A stretch of 64,000 nt of DNA from Paenibacillus sp. FSL R7-0337 (GTDB taxonomy: Bacteria > Bacillota > Bacilli > Paenibacillales > Paenibacillaceae), in assembly GCF_037969875.1 (NCBI RefSeq), contig NZ_CP150218.1:1674001-1738000 (forward strand), in the 5' to 3' direction. Each line of letters begins with the position of its first letter. The stretch's first letter is position 1. Position numbers and translations under genes: made by a program. Below are positions 16,549 to 25,256 of the stretch, one piece after another. Below the pieces are notes generated by a model. The model ran no database searches and was not told the origin of the DNA. It saw nothing but the letters and a program-made list of their open reading frames with translations.

Positions 16549-17529
16549 TTACCGCCTTGGACCTGCAGTCTGAAGGGGTGCCCTCCAGGTATAGGAAGGC
16601 GGTGCTGGACGATAGTTAGCGAAGAACTCTTCTCCGGCTGCGATCCCCGCCGTATACAAGGCGTCGGTCTGTGTCTCCGTGATATGAAACTCGGTGGTGG
16701 AGATGCCCAGCGTAGGGATTTTGACCGTACGAACGAATTTATCCGTCTCAATATACCGTTCATCATGTGCGGAGAGCATCGTCTCCACCATCGCCTCCAG
16801 CATGCTGAACGGCCCCGTAATATGATGCGGCTGCGGGGATGCCTTTCCGATCAGCTGGTAGCCAATGGTTGGCGTTCTGCGCTCTGGTGATTGGAAGCCA
16901 TCTTTCTTCTCATCGAACAGCCAGAGCGGAAAATTACTGAGCACCCCGCCGTCCACCATATAGATCAGCTGCCCGCTGAACGATTTCCCCCGGGCCGCCT
17001 CTCCGGCCAGCCGCAGGATCACCGGATCGAAGAAGTACGGAATACTGCAGCTCATCCGCACCGCCTTGGCAACTTCGAAGCTGTCAGGCTCTATCCCGTA
17101 CTGCACCAGATCATCGGGCAGCACCACAATCCGCCCGTTGGTGATGTCTGATGTAATCACCCGCAGCTTGCCGCGCGGCAGATCCCGGAACGTAACTACC
17201 CCCTGCTCCAGCAGGAGGCCGCGAATCCACGCTTCCAGCGCCTGGCCTGAGTACAGCCCCTTCTTGAGCAGCACACGTAAGGCCGGCCCGACGAAGGCGG
17301 TGTTGTAGAGCGCTGCCCTTGTCAGGAAGGAGGTGAACGGCGTACGCCGGATAATCCGGCTCATGGTCTCACCGCTGTACCCCGCTGCCAGCAGCGAGGC
17401 AATGATCGAGCCGGAAGAGGTACCTGCTACCCGCCCGAAGGTCCGGCCCGCGCGTTCCGTTGCCTGCACCGCACCTGCAAGAGCAATTCCTTTAACTCCA
17501 CCGCCTTCAAATACAGCGTTAATCTCCAT
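16549..17529 (-). CDS. yqhO: Patatin-like phospholipase family protein
   Basis: A 326-residue patatin-fold acyl hydrolase. Visible are the oxyanion glycine loop FEGGGVKG (residues 8-15), the nucleophile elbow GTSSG (about 39-43) and the catalytic Asp in VDGGVLSNFP (about residue 198). The ATG at 17529 (MEINAVFEGG) has GGGGGAT nine nt upstream; an in-frame TTG at 17538 is less likely. Gene order matches B. subtilis yqhO. No signal peptide, so it is probably cytoplasmic or membrane-surface associated. Confidence 0.9.
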   Translation of the reverse strand: MEINAVFEGGGVKGIALAGAVQATERAGRTFGRVAGTSSGSIIASLLAAGYSGETMSRIIRRTPFTSFLTRAALYNTAFVGPALRVLLKKGLYSGQALEAWIRGLLLEQGVVTFRDLPRGKLRVITSDITNGRIVVLPDDLVQYGIEPDSFEVAKAVRMSCSIPYFFDPVILRLAGEAARGKSFSGQLIYMVDGGVLSNFPLWLFDEKKDGFQSPERRTPTIGYQLIGKASPQPHHITGPFSMLEAMVETMLSAHDERYIETDKFVRTVKIPTLGISTTEFHITETQTDALYTAGIAAGEEFFANYRPAPPSYTWRAPLQTAGPRR

Positions 17530-17593
17530 ACATGGCAATCCCCCGTTCCATAGAATGTATTGTTATCTATGAGCACGGGGGAGTATTCATGAC

Positions 17594-19270
17594 TTAATTC
17601 TTGAAATAGAAGCTGAGCAGGCTGGCCAGTCCATACGGGTCACGGACTACAATATCATTCGCCCGGAACAGGATGCTGCCTGTCACCTCATCGTACTTCT
17701 CATTATATTTGAGCTGGTTGATAATCTGATCTCCGCTCTGCCATTCCGCTGTCTGCTTGGTATCCCCTACCTTGTAGGAGGCCAGACCGATATACAGCTT
17801 AACCTTCGTTCCCTTAACCTCATTCACCCACCAGTCCACCAGCTTATCATAACGGGCAGCGCTGAAGGAGAGGCTCCAATAGACCTGCGGGGCAACATAA
17901 TCGATCCAGCCGTTCTGAATCCAGGTACGCACATCCGCATACATGTCATCATAGGCTGACACCCCTGCTGAAGTATCCGAGCCGGTGCTGTCTGCCTTTT
18001 TGTTACGCCATACCCCGAACGGGCTGACCCCATATGAGACGGACGGCTTCGCTGCATGAATCTCCTGCCCCAGCTGACGAATGAACTGGTTGATATTATC
18101 CCGCCGCCAATCTCCTTTGCCAGCAATTCCTTGTGCATTGAAGGTCTTGAAGGCCGTATCATCGGCAAAAGCTACATTTGACGGATAGAAATAATCATCC
18201 AAATGCACCCCGTCGATATCATACCCTCTGACCACCTCCATCACCGTGTCAATAATATGCTGCCGCGCTTCCGGAATCCCCGGGTTGATGTACAGCTTAT
18301 TCTCCGCCTTGACGATCCAGTCCGGATGAAGCTTGGCTACATGGTTAGGGGCTAGGCTGCTGGTAGAAGCATCGGTTGTAGCCCGGAATGGATTGAACCA
18401 GGCGTGCAGCTGCATTCCCCGGCTGTGGGCACTGCTAACCATATAGGCCAGCGGGTCGTAGCCGGGCTCCTTACCCTGAGTCCCGCTAAGCACCTTGGAC
18501 CAGGGCACGATCTGTGAAGGATAAAGCGCATCACCAGACGGTCTGACCTGAACGAATACACTATTGAACCCGGCTGCCTTCAGCTTATCCAGCAGGCTGT
18601 CGAACTCCTTCTTCTGCTTGTCCGGATTGCCTGCCGAAGACGTTGAGGGCCAATCCAGATTATACACAGTGGATACCCAAGCCCCCTTCATGGCCTTTGC
18701 GGTCTTGGCACCAGGAATCGAAGGTACGGTTGGTGACGGTACCGTTGGTATTGTCACAGATGGCGTAGGTACAGTTGGTGTAGGCACTGACGGAACTGAT
18801 GGCGTCACAGGTGTAGAAGGCCCGCCGATTTCCATGCCGGAGTATAAGGAAATATGCTTCGTAGCCTGAACCCAGAGTACCTGCAGCCCAAGCTGCTCGC
18901 TTACAAAGCGAAGCGGTACCATCACCCGCCCCTGCGTGATCTGTACAGAAGTATCCAGACGGACGGCAGCACCGTTAACGATGGCGCTTGTTTTGCCGCT
19001 GGTCAGCTGCAGTACATTATTATCCTTGCTGATGGTTGCTGTCTTACTGGCCTGATCCCATTTCACACCGGCACCCAGTCCCTGGCTAATCACTCCAGCC
19101 GGCACCATCGTAACGTTAGTACGTGTAATATACGGCGGCACATCCGGGCTAAGCGTCTCCCCATCCAGTTCAATGGTGATCTGCACAGAAGCTGCACGTG
19201 CACCCGGCGTCCACACAGGCAGACATAGCATAATTACGAGCAGTCCTACGATCCATTTACGGTAATTCAT
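17594..19270 (-). CDS. Secreted stalk-domain and GHL10-type glycoside hydrolase-like protein
   Basis: A 558-residue exported protein. Signal peptide about residues 1-26 (cleavage after ARA), then a copper amine oxidase N-terminal-like stalk domain (about 30-140), a Pro/Thr/Val-rich linker of VPTPTVPTPS-type repeats (about 150-185), and a (beta/alpha)8 glycosyl-hydrolase-like-10 domain (about 190-558) with the acidic motif DIDGVHLDDYFYPS. Related B. subtilis proteins are YngK and similar. The substrate is probably a cell-wall or matrix glycan, which is inference. Start at 19270 follows GGGAGGA. No terminator is obvious before yqhO. Confidence 0.88.
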   Translation of the reverse strand: MNYRKWIVGLLVIMLCLPVWTPGARAASVQITIELDGETLSPDVPPYITRTNVTMVPAGVISQGLGAGVKWDQASKTATISKDNNVLQLTSGKTSAIVNGAAVRLDTSVQITQGRVMVPLRFVSEQLGLQVLWVQATKHISLYSGMEIGGPSTPVTPSVPSVPTPTVPTPSVTIPTVPSPTVPSIPGAKTAKAMKGAWVSTVYNLDWPSTSSAGNPDKQKKEFDSLLDKLKAAGFNSVFVQVRPSGDALYPSQIVPWSKVLSGTQGKEPGYDPLAYMVSSAHSRGMQLHAWFNPFRATTDASTSSLAPNHVAKLHPDWIVKAENKLYINPGIPEARQHIIDTVMEVVRGYDIDGVHLDDYFYPSNVAFADDTAFKTFNAQGIAGKGDWRRDNINQFIRQLGQEIHAAKPSVSYGVSPFGVWRNKKADSTGSDTSAGVSAYDDMYADVRTWIQNGWIDYVAPQVYWSLSFSAARYDKLVDWWVNEVKGTKVKLYIGLASYKVGDTKQTAEWQSGDQIINQLKYNEKYDEVTGSILFRANDIVVRDPYGLASLLSFYFKN

Positions 19271-19446
19271 AATTCCTCCCAGGTGTTGAAGTTGTATATA
19301 TAAAAAATGACCCTCTCATCCTTAAATAAGGGAGAAGGCCGCTCTTTGGTGTAAACGGAATCCTTCCTTAGGTGAAAAAGGAACGGTACCCGTTTTGACG
19401 TAAAAAAACTGGAAAGGTTGCGCTAATCAAACAAAAAAAGCCACGT

Positions 19447-19872
19447 TTATGAATCGCTGGCTATCTCATGGTGAATATCGTACAAGGTCTGCACACGCGC
19501 TTCATCCCGGCGGAAATATTCCACCAGCGTTTCGATCCGGGTGATGGAATCCCAGCTCAAGTGATGCTCAATGCCTTCAACATCCTTATAAATATGCTCT
19601 TGCTGTACCCCAATAATCCCGAGGAACTCCTCCAGCAGCTGATGGCGGTCCACAAGACGTTTCCCCACTTTTTTTCCTTTGCTTGTTAGGACAAGCCCAC
19701 GATATTTCTCATAGATGAGATATTCGTCCTTATCCAGTTTTTGGATCATCTTGGTCACAGAGGAGGGATGGACTTCCAGCCCCTCGGCAATATCCGAGAC
19801 CCGCGCATAACCCTTCTCGTCGATGAGCTTATATATGCGCTCCAAATAATCCTCCATGCTGGGTGTTGGCAT
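19447..19872 (-). CDS. mntR: Manganese-responsive transcriptional regulator MntR
   Basis: A 141-residue DtxR-family repressor that blocks manganese import genes when Mn2+ is replete. All six metal ligands known for B. subtilis MntR are at the same positions: Asp8, Glu11, His77, Glu99, Glu102 and His103. The N-terminal winged helix contains [18 protein letters not shown]. The start follows a GAGGTA site. Its gene position beside yqhO matches B. subtilis. No Mn transporter gene is in the window; the adjacent metal ABC operon is zinc type. A short stem with a seven-T run overlaps the stop codon. Confidence 0.96.
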   Translation of the reverse strand: MPTPSMEDYLERIYKLIDEKGYARVSDIAEGLEVHPSSVTKMIQKLDKDEYLIYEKYRGLVLTSKGKKVGKRLVDRHQLLEEFLGIIGVQQEHIYKDVEGIEHHLSWDSITRIETLVEYFRRDEARVQTLYDIHHEIASDS

Positions 19873-20065
19873 TCTAGCTTACCTCTTTTCTATAATGAGC
19901 GTAACGGTGGGACCGGGCCTTGCTCTAACAATGATACATGCTTCTGCCGCTCCTTGGCAAGTCCTGCCGGTCATCCGCTTCCCCGCTTAGTGATGTTTAC
20001 CATGATTCCATTCGCCCGCAGATTGGCACAATAACGTTATCCTCATTCCTAAGGAGCGTGAAATC

Positions 20066-21142
20066 ATGAGCTTAATCACACCCGAACGCCCTCCTGCCAA
20101 AAGAACGCGCAAGCCCACCGGACTCTTCATCCCGGAGCTTGTGTTCTTTGAACCTGATGCGCTGAATTATCCCAAAGGGGAGCGGATTATGGAGTGGGTC
20201 AAGTCCCGCAATATTCCCTACCGCATGACCACCTCGCATAACCGGATTACCAATCTGCCGGGCGAGACGGAAGTCGAACAATACAAAATCGCCAAACGGA
20301 CGCTTGTGGTCGGCTTGCGCAAGACACTCACTTTTGACCAGTCGAAGCCGTCTGCCGATTATGCGATTCCGATTGCCACCGGGTGCATGGGCCATTGCCA
20401 TTATTGTTACCTGCAGACCACGCTGGGAGCGAAGCCCTACATCCGCGTCTATGTCAACACCGGGGACATCATCGATGCAGCCAAAAAATATATCACTGAG
20501 CGTTCCCCGGAAATCACGACGTTCGAAGCGGCCTGTACCTCAGACCCGCTTGGCCTTGAGCATATTACGGGTTCGCTGACGGAACTGATCGAATTCATGG
20601 CGGAGGAGCCGCTCGGGCGGCTGCGCTTCGTGACCAAATACCAGCATGTCGAGCCGCTGCTTAAGCTGAAGCATAACGGCCATACCCGTGTACGCTTCAG
20701 CGTGAACGCCGACTATGTGATTAAGAACTTCGAGCCGGCCACCTCACGCTTCGAAGAGCGGATTGAGGCCGCCGGACAGATCGCCCGTGCCGGATATCCG
20801 CTGGGCTTCATCATTGCCCCTATTATCTGGCACGATGGCTGGGAAGAAGGCTACAGCGAGCTGCTGGAGAAGCTGGCGCATGCCCTGCCGCCGGGGATTG
20901 GCAAGGGGCTAACCTTTGAAATGATCCAGCACCGCTTCACCAAGACGGCCAAGACCGTCATCGAGAAGCGCTATCCGAAGTCCAAGCTGGAGATGGACAT
21001 CGAGAAGCGCAAGAAGAAATGGGGCAAATGGGGACAGAATAAATATGTCTATCCGGACGAACAGCAAACCGCCCTGCGCGAATTCATCACAGAGCGGATT
21101 TTTGAACATTTTCCGGAAGCGGCTATTGATTATTTCACTTAA
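20066..21142 (+). CDS. splB: Spore photoproduct lyase
   Basis: A 358-residue radical SAM enzyme that repairs the 5-thyminyl-5,6-dihydrothymine lesion in UV-exposed spore DNA during germination. The [4Fe-4S] CX3CX2C motif is Cys107, Cys111 and Cys114 (TGCMGHCHYCYL); the catalytic H-donor cysteine is Cys157 in EAACTSDPL. Length is near normal. Start at 20066 has AAGGAG nine nt upstream. It is a plus-strand single gene whose stop is only 8 bp from the convergent ccdA stop. Confidence 0.96.
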   Translation: MSLITPERPPAKRTRKPTGLFIPELVFFEPDALNYPKGERIMEWVKSRNIPYRMTTSHNRITNLPGETEVEQYKIAKRTLVVGLRKTLTFDQSKPSADYAIPIATGCMGHCHYCYLQTTLGAKPYIRVYVNTGDIIDAAKKYITERSPEITTFEAACTSDPLGLEHITGSLTELIEFMAEEPLGRLRFVTKYQHVEPLLKLKHNGHTRVRFSVNADYVIKNFEPATSRFEERIEAAGQIARAGYPLGFIIAPIIWHDGWEEGYSELLEKLAHALPPGIGKGLTFEMIQHRFTKTAKTVIEKRYPKSKLEMDIEKRKKKWGKWGQNKYVYPDEQQTALREFITERIFEHFPEAAIDYFT

Positions 21143-21150
21143 GTCCCTTA

Positions 21151-21864
21151 TTAGAAAATCAGCCAGCGAGGCGTGATGCCCTGCAGCCAAATCGTTATGC
21201 GGAACATCTGGTCGGTGAACAGCAGGATGCCCATGAATACCATCAGCCCGCCGCCCAGCTTCATCAGCAGGTTGGAGTACTTCAGGATCTTGCGCGCCCC
21301 GCCCAGGAAAAAGGCCAGTCCGAAGAACGGAAGTGCAAAGCCGATACTGTATGCCGTTATCATCGTAAACCACGTTCCCGGATCACTGGCCGAAAGCGCA
21401 ATTATGGCTGTTAGAATAGGGCCTAAGCAGGGCGACCAGCCTGCCGAGAACCCGATGCCGAAGATGAAGGAGCCAAGGTAACCAGCAGGCTTCCATCTCA
21501 GCTCCAGCTTGCGTTCCCGGAGCAGGAACTGCGGCTGGAATACGCCCAGCAGGAAGAGCCCCATGACAATGATTAGGATCGCCGATAATTGACGAATCAA
21601 ATCCCGCTGGCCGTTGAAGAATTCACCGAACAAGCCTGCTCCAAAGCCGAGGGTATAGAACACTGCAGAGAAGCCCAGAATAAACGCCAGTGTATGCGAG
21701 AGGGTCCGGAGACGGACCTCTTTGCTGTTACTGCCGCTCTTCAGTTCCTGCACCGATAAACCGGTAATATAAGATAGATAAGAAGGATACAGCGGCAGGC
21801 AACAAGGCGATATGAATGATGCCACTCCGGCGGCAAAAGCGATTCCTGCATTCAGGTTGGACAC
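21151..21864 (-). CDS. ccdA: CcdA-type cytochrome c biogenesis / thiol reductant transporter
   Basis: A 237-residue polytopic membrane protein with six helices. It carries the two cysteine motifs of the family: FISPCCLPLYPSY in helix 1 and WSPCLGPILTAI in helix 4. These pass electrons from cytosolic thioredoxin to extracytoplasmic thiol-disulfide proteins. The first motif has an adjacent second Cys. A GTG start at 21864 (MSNLNAGIAFAAG) is chosen since AAGGAG lies eight nt upstream; ATG at 21882 and an earlier start at 21903 precede that site. Confidence 0.92.
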   Translation of the reverse strand: MSNLNAGIAFAAGVASFISPCCLPLYPSYLSYITGLSVQELKSGSNSKEVRLRTLSHTLAFILGFSAVFYTLGFGAGLFGEFFNGQRDLIRQLSAILIIVMGLFLLGVFQPQFLLRERKLELRWKPAGYLGSFIFGIGFSAGWSPCLGPILTAIIALSASDPGTWFTMITAYSIGFALPFFGLAFFLGGARKILKYSNLLMKLGGGLMVFMGILLFTDQMFRITIWLQGITPRWLIF

Positions 21865-21970
21865 GGGCGCATCTCCTTCCATACTCGGGGTCACTCGGGT
21901 CACTTCATGTAGCAGCAGTACAGATTCAGTTATGTAGTTGGTGCTGAGGACGGCCGTTTACGCTTGTTTG

Positions 21971-22774
21971 TTAGGCCGGCAGCCCTTTTTTGCCGATGAG
22001 GGTTAGGGTCAACAGTGCTATCAGCAGCAGGACAATTGTTGCTCCCGGAGCCAGGTTCCATACCCCTGCAATGACTAATCCGGAAGTGACGGCAATCTCA
22101 GCAATCGCCACGGACAGAATGACCGAGGACTTGAAGCTCCGAGACAGCAGCAGACTAATGGCAACAGGAATGGTTAACAGCGCAGAGACCAGCAGCGAGC
22201 CGACAATCTTGATCGCCGTACTGATCACCAGGGCCGTTAACACCGTGATCAGCATATTGAGCAGTTTCACCGGAAGTCCGCTGACACTGGCCGCATCCTC
22301 CTCGAAGCTGAGCAGGAAGAATTCTTTGAAGAATAAGGTTACGACCACCACAACCGCAATCGTTACGATTCCCACCACAATTAGATCGGTAGTATTCAGC
22401 GTATAGATGCTGCCGAACAGATAGCTCATTACATCTGCATTATACCCTTTGCCCAAGGTGAAAAAAAGCGAGGCCAGCGCTACACCGCCCGACATAATGA
22501 TCGCAATGGACAGTTCAGCGTAGCTTTTGTAGGCTTTGCGCAGCTTCTCAATGGCAAATGAGGCCATGACTGCAAAGATCAGCCCCGCACCCAGCGGGTA
22601 AAAGCCGGTCAGAAAGCCCAGCGCGACCCCGGCAATCGTAACATGCGCCAGTGTATCTCCGATCATGGACAGACGCCGCAGCACCAGAAAAACGCCGATC
22701 AGCGGTGCCGTAATGCCAATCATCAGCCCTCCGGCCAGCGCCCGCTGGAAAAAATCACTAAACAGGATTTCCAA
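21971..22774 (-). CDS. znuB: Zinc ABC transporter permease (ZnuB/AdcB type)
   Basis: A 267-residue ABC-3 family permease with about eight membrane helices. The coupling region RLSMIGDTLAHVTIAGVALG (residues 34-53) is typical. A TTG start is used, with AGGAG about nine nt upstream. It should form the inner-membrane channel for ZnuC and ZnuA, but is separated from znuC by a 681 bp repeat-filled gap, unusual for this operon. Whether it depends on the znuA promoter or has its own is not clear. Confidence 0.9.
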   Translation of the reverse strand: MEILFSDFFQRALAGGLMIGITAPLIGVFLVLRRLSMIGDTLAHVTIAGVALGFLTGFYPLGAGLIFAVMASFAIEKLRKAYKSYAELSIAIIMSGGVALASLFFTLGKGYNADVMSYLFGSIYTLNTTDLIVVGIVTIAVVVVVTLFFKEFFLLSFEEDAASVSGLPVKLLNMLITVLTALVISTAIKIVGSLLVSALLTIPVAISLLLSRSFKSSVILSVAIAEIAVTSGLVIAGVWNLAPGATIVLLLIALLTLTLIGKKGLPA

Positions 22775-22829
22775 GATGATGTTCTCCTACCTTTCAAATG
22801 TGAAACCTTTCAATGGGAAAGCTTTATCG

Positions 22830-22865
22830 AACCCTTTTTCAAATCCTTTTTCAAATCCTTTTTCG
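22830..22865. repeat. Three tandem 12-bp repeats
   Basis: Three consecutive units of AATCCTTTTTCA type (first unit AACCCTTTTTCA, last ending CG). They begin the repeat patchwork between znuC and znuB. Confidence 0.8.
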
Positions 22866-22877
22866 ATCCCTCCCAAA

Positions 22878-22899
22878 CCCTCCCTTCCCGAAGGGAGGG
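22878..22899. repeat. GC-rich palindrome inside znuC-znuB gap
   Basis: CCCTCCCTT (22878-22886) and AAGGGAGGG (22891-22899) form a perfect nine-bp stem with a CCCG loop. It is followed by a GC-rich tract with GGGCTCTGCCC (22905-22920). No U-run follows on either strand. Confidence 0.7.
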
Positions 22900-23043
22900 C
22901 CCCAAGGGCTCTGCCCTCTGGACACCCGCTAAGTGCAATTGGCGTGGGAGGACCGACTTGCGGTGCTTAGGAACGTTTGCGGAAGGATCGCTTTGCCTCC
23001 CTGCGGGATACGCTTTACAGGGGGCGGGATCTACATACGTCAC

Positions 23044-23099
23044 AAGATTAAGATCAAAAGACTAAGATCGAAAGATTAAGGTCAAAAGATTAAATGATC
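23044..23099. repeat. Four tandem 14-bp repeats
   Basis: Units AAGATTAAGATCAA, AAGACTAAGATCGA, AAGATTAAGGTCAA and AAGATTAAATGATC follow each other without gaps; the last is degenerate. Purine-rich on the plus strand. No gene is seen here. Confidence 0.85.
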
Positions 23100-23107
23100 A
23101 TCCTATG

Positions 23108-23379
23108 TTGTACAATGGACGATCTGAAACCGACTTGAGCGTCCTATGTTGCACAATAGACGATCCAACTGATGAGATCCTGACAACATCTCAGCCCCGA
23201 TTGCAAAACGTACAACAGAATCATCACTTTTGAGCATATAATCTGATTCTGTTGTATTTCGTACAATGGATATTGGCAGAAGGGCTGGAAAAAGGCCCAT
23301 TTCAAAGAATCTAATGTACAAACTGCAACAGAACAGCAAAAAGGGCAGAAATTCGGGCAATCTACTGTACAAAATACAA
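23108..23379. repeat. Six TTGYA-(N5)-TACAA-type palindromic motifs
   Basis: Motifs: TTGTACAA (23108-23115), TTGCACAA (23149-23156), TTGCA-N5-TACAA (23201-23215), TTGTA-N5-TACAA (23252-23266), ATGTA-N5-TGCAA (23314-23328) and CTGTA-N5-TACAA (23365-23379). Centre spacings are 41, 55.5, 51, 62 and 51 bp. An additional CAGAATCA/TGATTCTG pair (23216-23223, 23244-23251) flanks the fourth motif. No credible gene spans the region. Confidence 0.7.
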
Positions 23380-23455
23380 TAGGCTGCAGTTCTAGCATAC
23401 CGTTTACTGATCAGGGTAACTATCCTCTTATCAGCCAATTTCAACGATCAGGATA

Positions 23456-24205
23456 TCAGGACAACGTATGCTGCAAATTGTCAACGGCGCAGTTCTGCGC
23501 CTCGTGCGAGTGGCGGCAGTAGAAGTTGATTTTACCATTCTTCTGTACCGGCTCACTGCCCAGGTAATTCTTCATCATGTCGATATCATGCGAGACCATC
23601 AGGAAGGTCATATGGTGATGGGCATGCATGTGCATGATCAGCTCGAAGAATCCGGCCTGGGTCTCGGCGTCAATGCCGACGGTAGGCTCATCCAGAATCA
23701 GCAGATCCGGGTGGTTGATCAGCGCGCGGGCCAGGAAGACACGCTGCTGCTGGCCGCCGGACAGCTGGCCGACTCTTTTCTCGGCGATGTCCTGAATCCG
23801 CATCACTTCCAGTGCATCCTCACACTGCCGGTGCTGGGCCTTCGAGACCCGCCGGATCAGATTCTTGTTGTTGTACAGACCGGACAATACGACCTCACGG
23901 ACGGTTGCGGGGAACAGCGGGTTGAACGCATTCTTCTGCGGCACATAGCCGATCCGCTCCCAGTCCTTGAACCTCCGCACCGGCTGGCCGAATAATTTGA
24001 TCTCCCCGCTGGTGGCCGGCAGCAGGCCGACGATCATCTTAAGCAGTGTCGTCTTGCCTGCACCGTTAGAACCGAGGATACCGAGGAAATCACGTTCTTT
24101 TACCGTATAATTCAAGTTCGAAATGACCTTCTGTTCCCCGTAGGAGAAGGACAAATCCTGTATTTCGATCATATGCTGATGGCAGTCCAGGGATACCGGT
24201 TGCAT
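23456..24205 (-). CDS. znuC: Zinc ABC transporter ATP-binding protein (ZnuC/AdcC type)
   Basis: A 249-residue ABC ATPase with Walker A GSNGAGKTT, signature LSGGQQQRV and Walker B LLILDEPTVGID. It powers zinc uptake with ZnuB and ZnuA. The ATG at 24205 has AGGCGGT eight nt upstream; an internal ATG at 24172 (MIEIQDLSF) is an alternative. The last 25 residues carry a Cys/His tail (CRHSHEAQNCAVD) not needed for the ATPase fold and possibly metal binding. It starts 33 bp after znuA. Confidence 0.93.
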   Translation of the reverse strand: MQPVSLDCHQHMIEIQDLSFSYGEQKVISNLNYTVKERDFLGILGSNGAGKTTLLKMIVGLLPATSGEIKLFGQPVRRFKDWERIGYVPQKNAFNPLFPATVREVVLSGLYNNKNLIRRVSKAQHRQCEDALEVMRIQDIAEKRVGQLSGGQQQRVFLARALINHPDLLILDEPTVGIDAETQAGFFELIMHMHAHHHMTFLMVSHDIDMMKNYLGSEPVQKNGKINFYCRHSHEAQNCAVDNLQHTLS

Positions 24206-24238
24206 GTGAAGTACCGCCTTTCACTTATACTTTCCTTA

Positions 24239-25216
24239 TTATTGTAAGGCCAGAATGAGATTTTGCAAATTTTTCTCCATTAACGTGAAATAGTTGTCCC
24301 CGTTCTTCTGCTGGGCCTCGGTCAGTCCTTCTACCGGGTTCAGCACCATCGTGGATACACCGGTCTCACTTGCCAGTGTCTTAGCCAGCTTATCGGATAC
24401 AAGCTCCTCGAAGAAAATATAACGGATGCCCTCTGCCTTAACCAGCGCCGCCAGCTTCACCAAATCCTGCCCGCGCGGTTCAGCGTCCGGCGACAGCCCC
24501 ATAATGGCATGCTGCGACAGGCCGTAGTCACGTGCCAGATACGAGAACGCCTGATGAGATACGACAATCTCCTTGTTAGGCAGCTTGCCCAGCTCTTCAG
24601 TGAACTTCAGATCCAGTGCGTTCAGGCGGTCCACGAGCTTCAGATAACGCTCTTCATAGCCTGCGGTATGCGCAGGATCAACGGCTTGAAGACTTTCCTT
24701 GATATTCTTAGCCATCACAAGCGCCGATTTCGGACTTACCCAGGTATGCGGGTCGGTGTGCAGGTTGTCGCCATGCCCGTCTACTTCAGCTTCTTCACCT
24801 TCATGACCATGATCATGCCCATCGTCTTCATCCGTTGTAATCAGCTTCACCCCTTGGCTAACCTCTACAGCCTTGGTCTTACTGTCACCATCAAGGCTCT
24901 TAAGGAAATTGGGTACCCAACCTTCCAGACCGGCTCCATTATAGAGGAACAACTGCGCCTTAGAAGTACTTATGATATCCTGGCTGCGCGGTGTCCAATC
25001 ATGCGGCTCGACCCCTACAGGAAGCAGGTTGATTACATTGGCTTCGTCGCCACCGATTTCGGCAGTGAATTCATATATAGGATAAAAAGTAGTTATAACG
25101 TTCACTTTTCCTTCAATAATGCTTCCGCTGCTCTTCGGTCCGCATGCCGCCAGCGACAGCGTAAGCAGCAGCACAGCAGCAAGCAGCAGCCCTTTTTGCA
25201 AGCTTTTTGTTACCAT
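24239..25216 (-). CDS. znuA: Zinc ABC transporter substrate-binding lipoprotein
   Basis: A 325-residue cluster A-I binding protein. Lipobox LAAC places the lipidated Cys at residue 25. Between the lobes' first metal His (VEPHDWTP) and the next ligand region (DPHTWVSP) is an acidic His-rich loop (DDGHDHGHEGEE, about residues 131-153), typical for zinc rather than manganese binders. Conserved SHQAFSYLARDYG follows. First gene of the znuA-znuC-znuB operon, under a promoter with two Zur-like boxes. The start has an AAGGGG site slightly far upstream (about 12 nt). Confidence 0.95.
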   Translation of the reverse strand: MVTKSLQKGLLLAAVLLLTLSLAACGPKSSGSIIEGKVNVITTFYPIYEFTAEIGGDEANVINLLPVGVEPHDWTPRSQDIISTSKAQLFLYNGAGLEGWVPNFLKSLDGDSKTKAVEVSQGVKLITTDEDDGHDHGHEGEEAEVDGHGDNLHTDPHTWVSPKSALVMAKNIKESLQAVDPAHTAGYEERYLKLVDRLNALDLKFTEELGKLPNKEIVVSHQAFSYLARDYGLSQHAIMGLSPDAEPRGQDLVKLAALVKAEGIRYIFFEELVSDKLAKTLASETGVSTMVLNPVEGLTEAQQKNGDNYFTLMEKNLQNLILALQ

Positions 25217-25233
25217 TTCTCTATCGACCCCTT

Positions 25234-25253
25234 AAATCGTAAAATTTACTATT
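25234..25253 (-). promoter_or_regulatory. Zur-like operator, promoter-proximal
   Basis: AATAGTAAA-TTTTACGATTT on the minus strand matches the Bacillus Zur palindrome (AAATCGTAAT-N-ATTACGATTT) strongly in its right half and more weakly in its left. It lies just downstream of the -10 of the znuA promoter. Confidence 0.65.
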
Positions 25254-25256
25254 AGA

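Noticed and set aside
23103..23444. 113-codon frame in the znuC-znuB gap
   Set aside because: It is a translation of the spaced palindromic motifs, with no good start context and no family resemblance.
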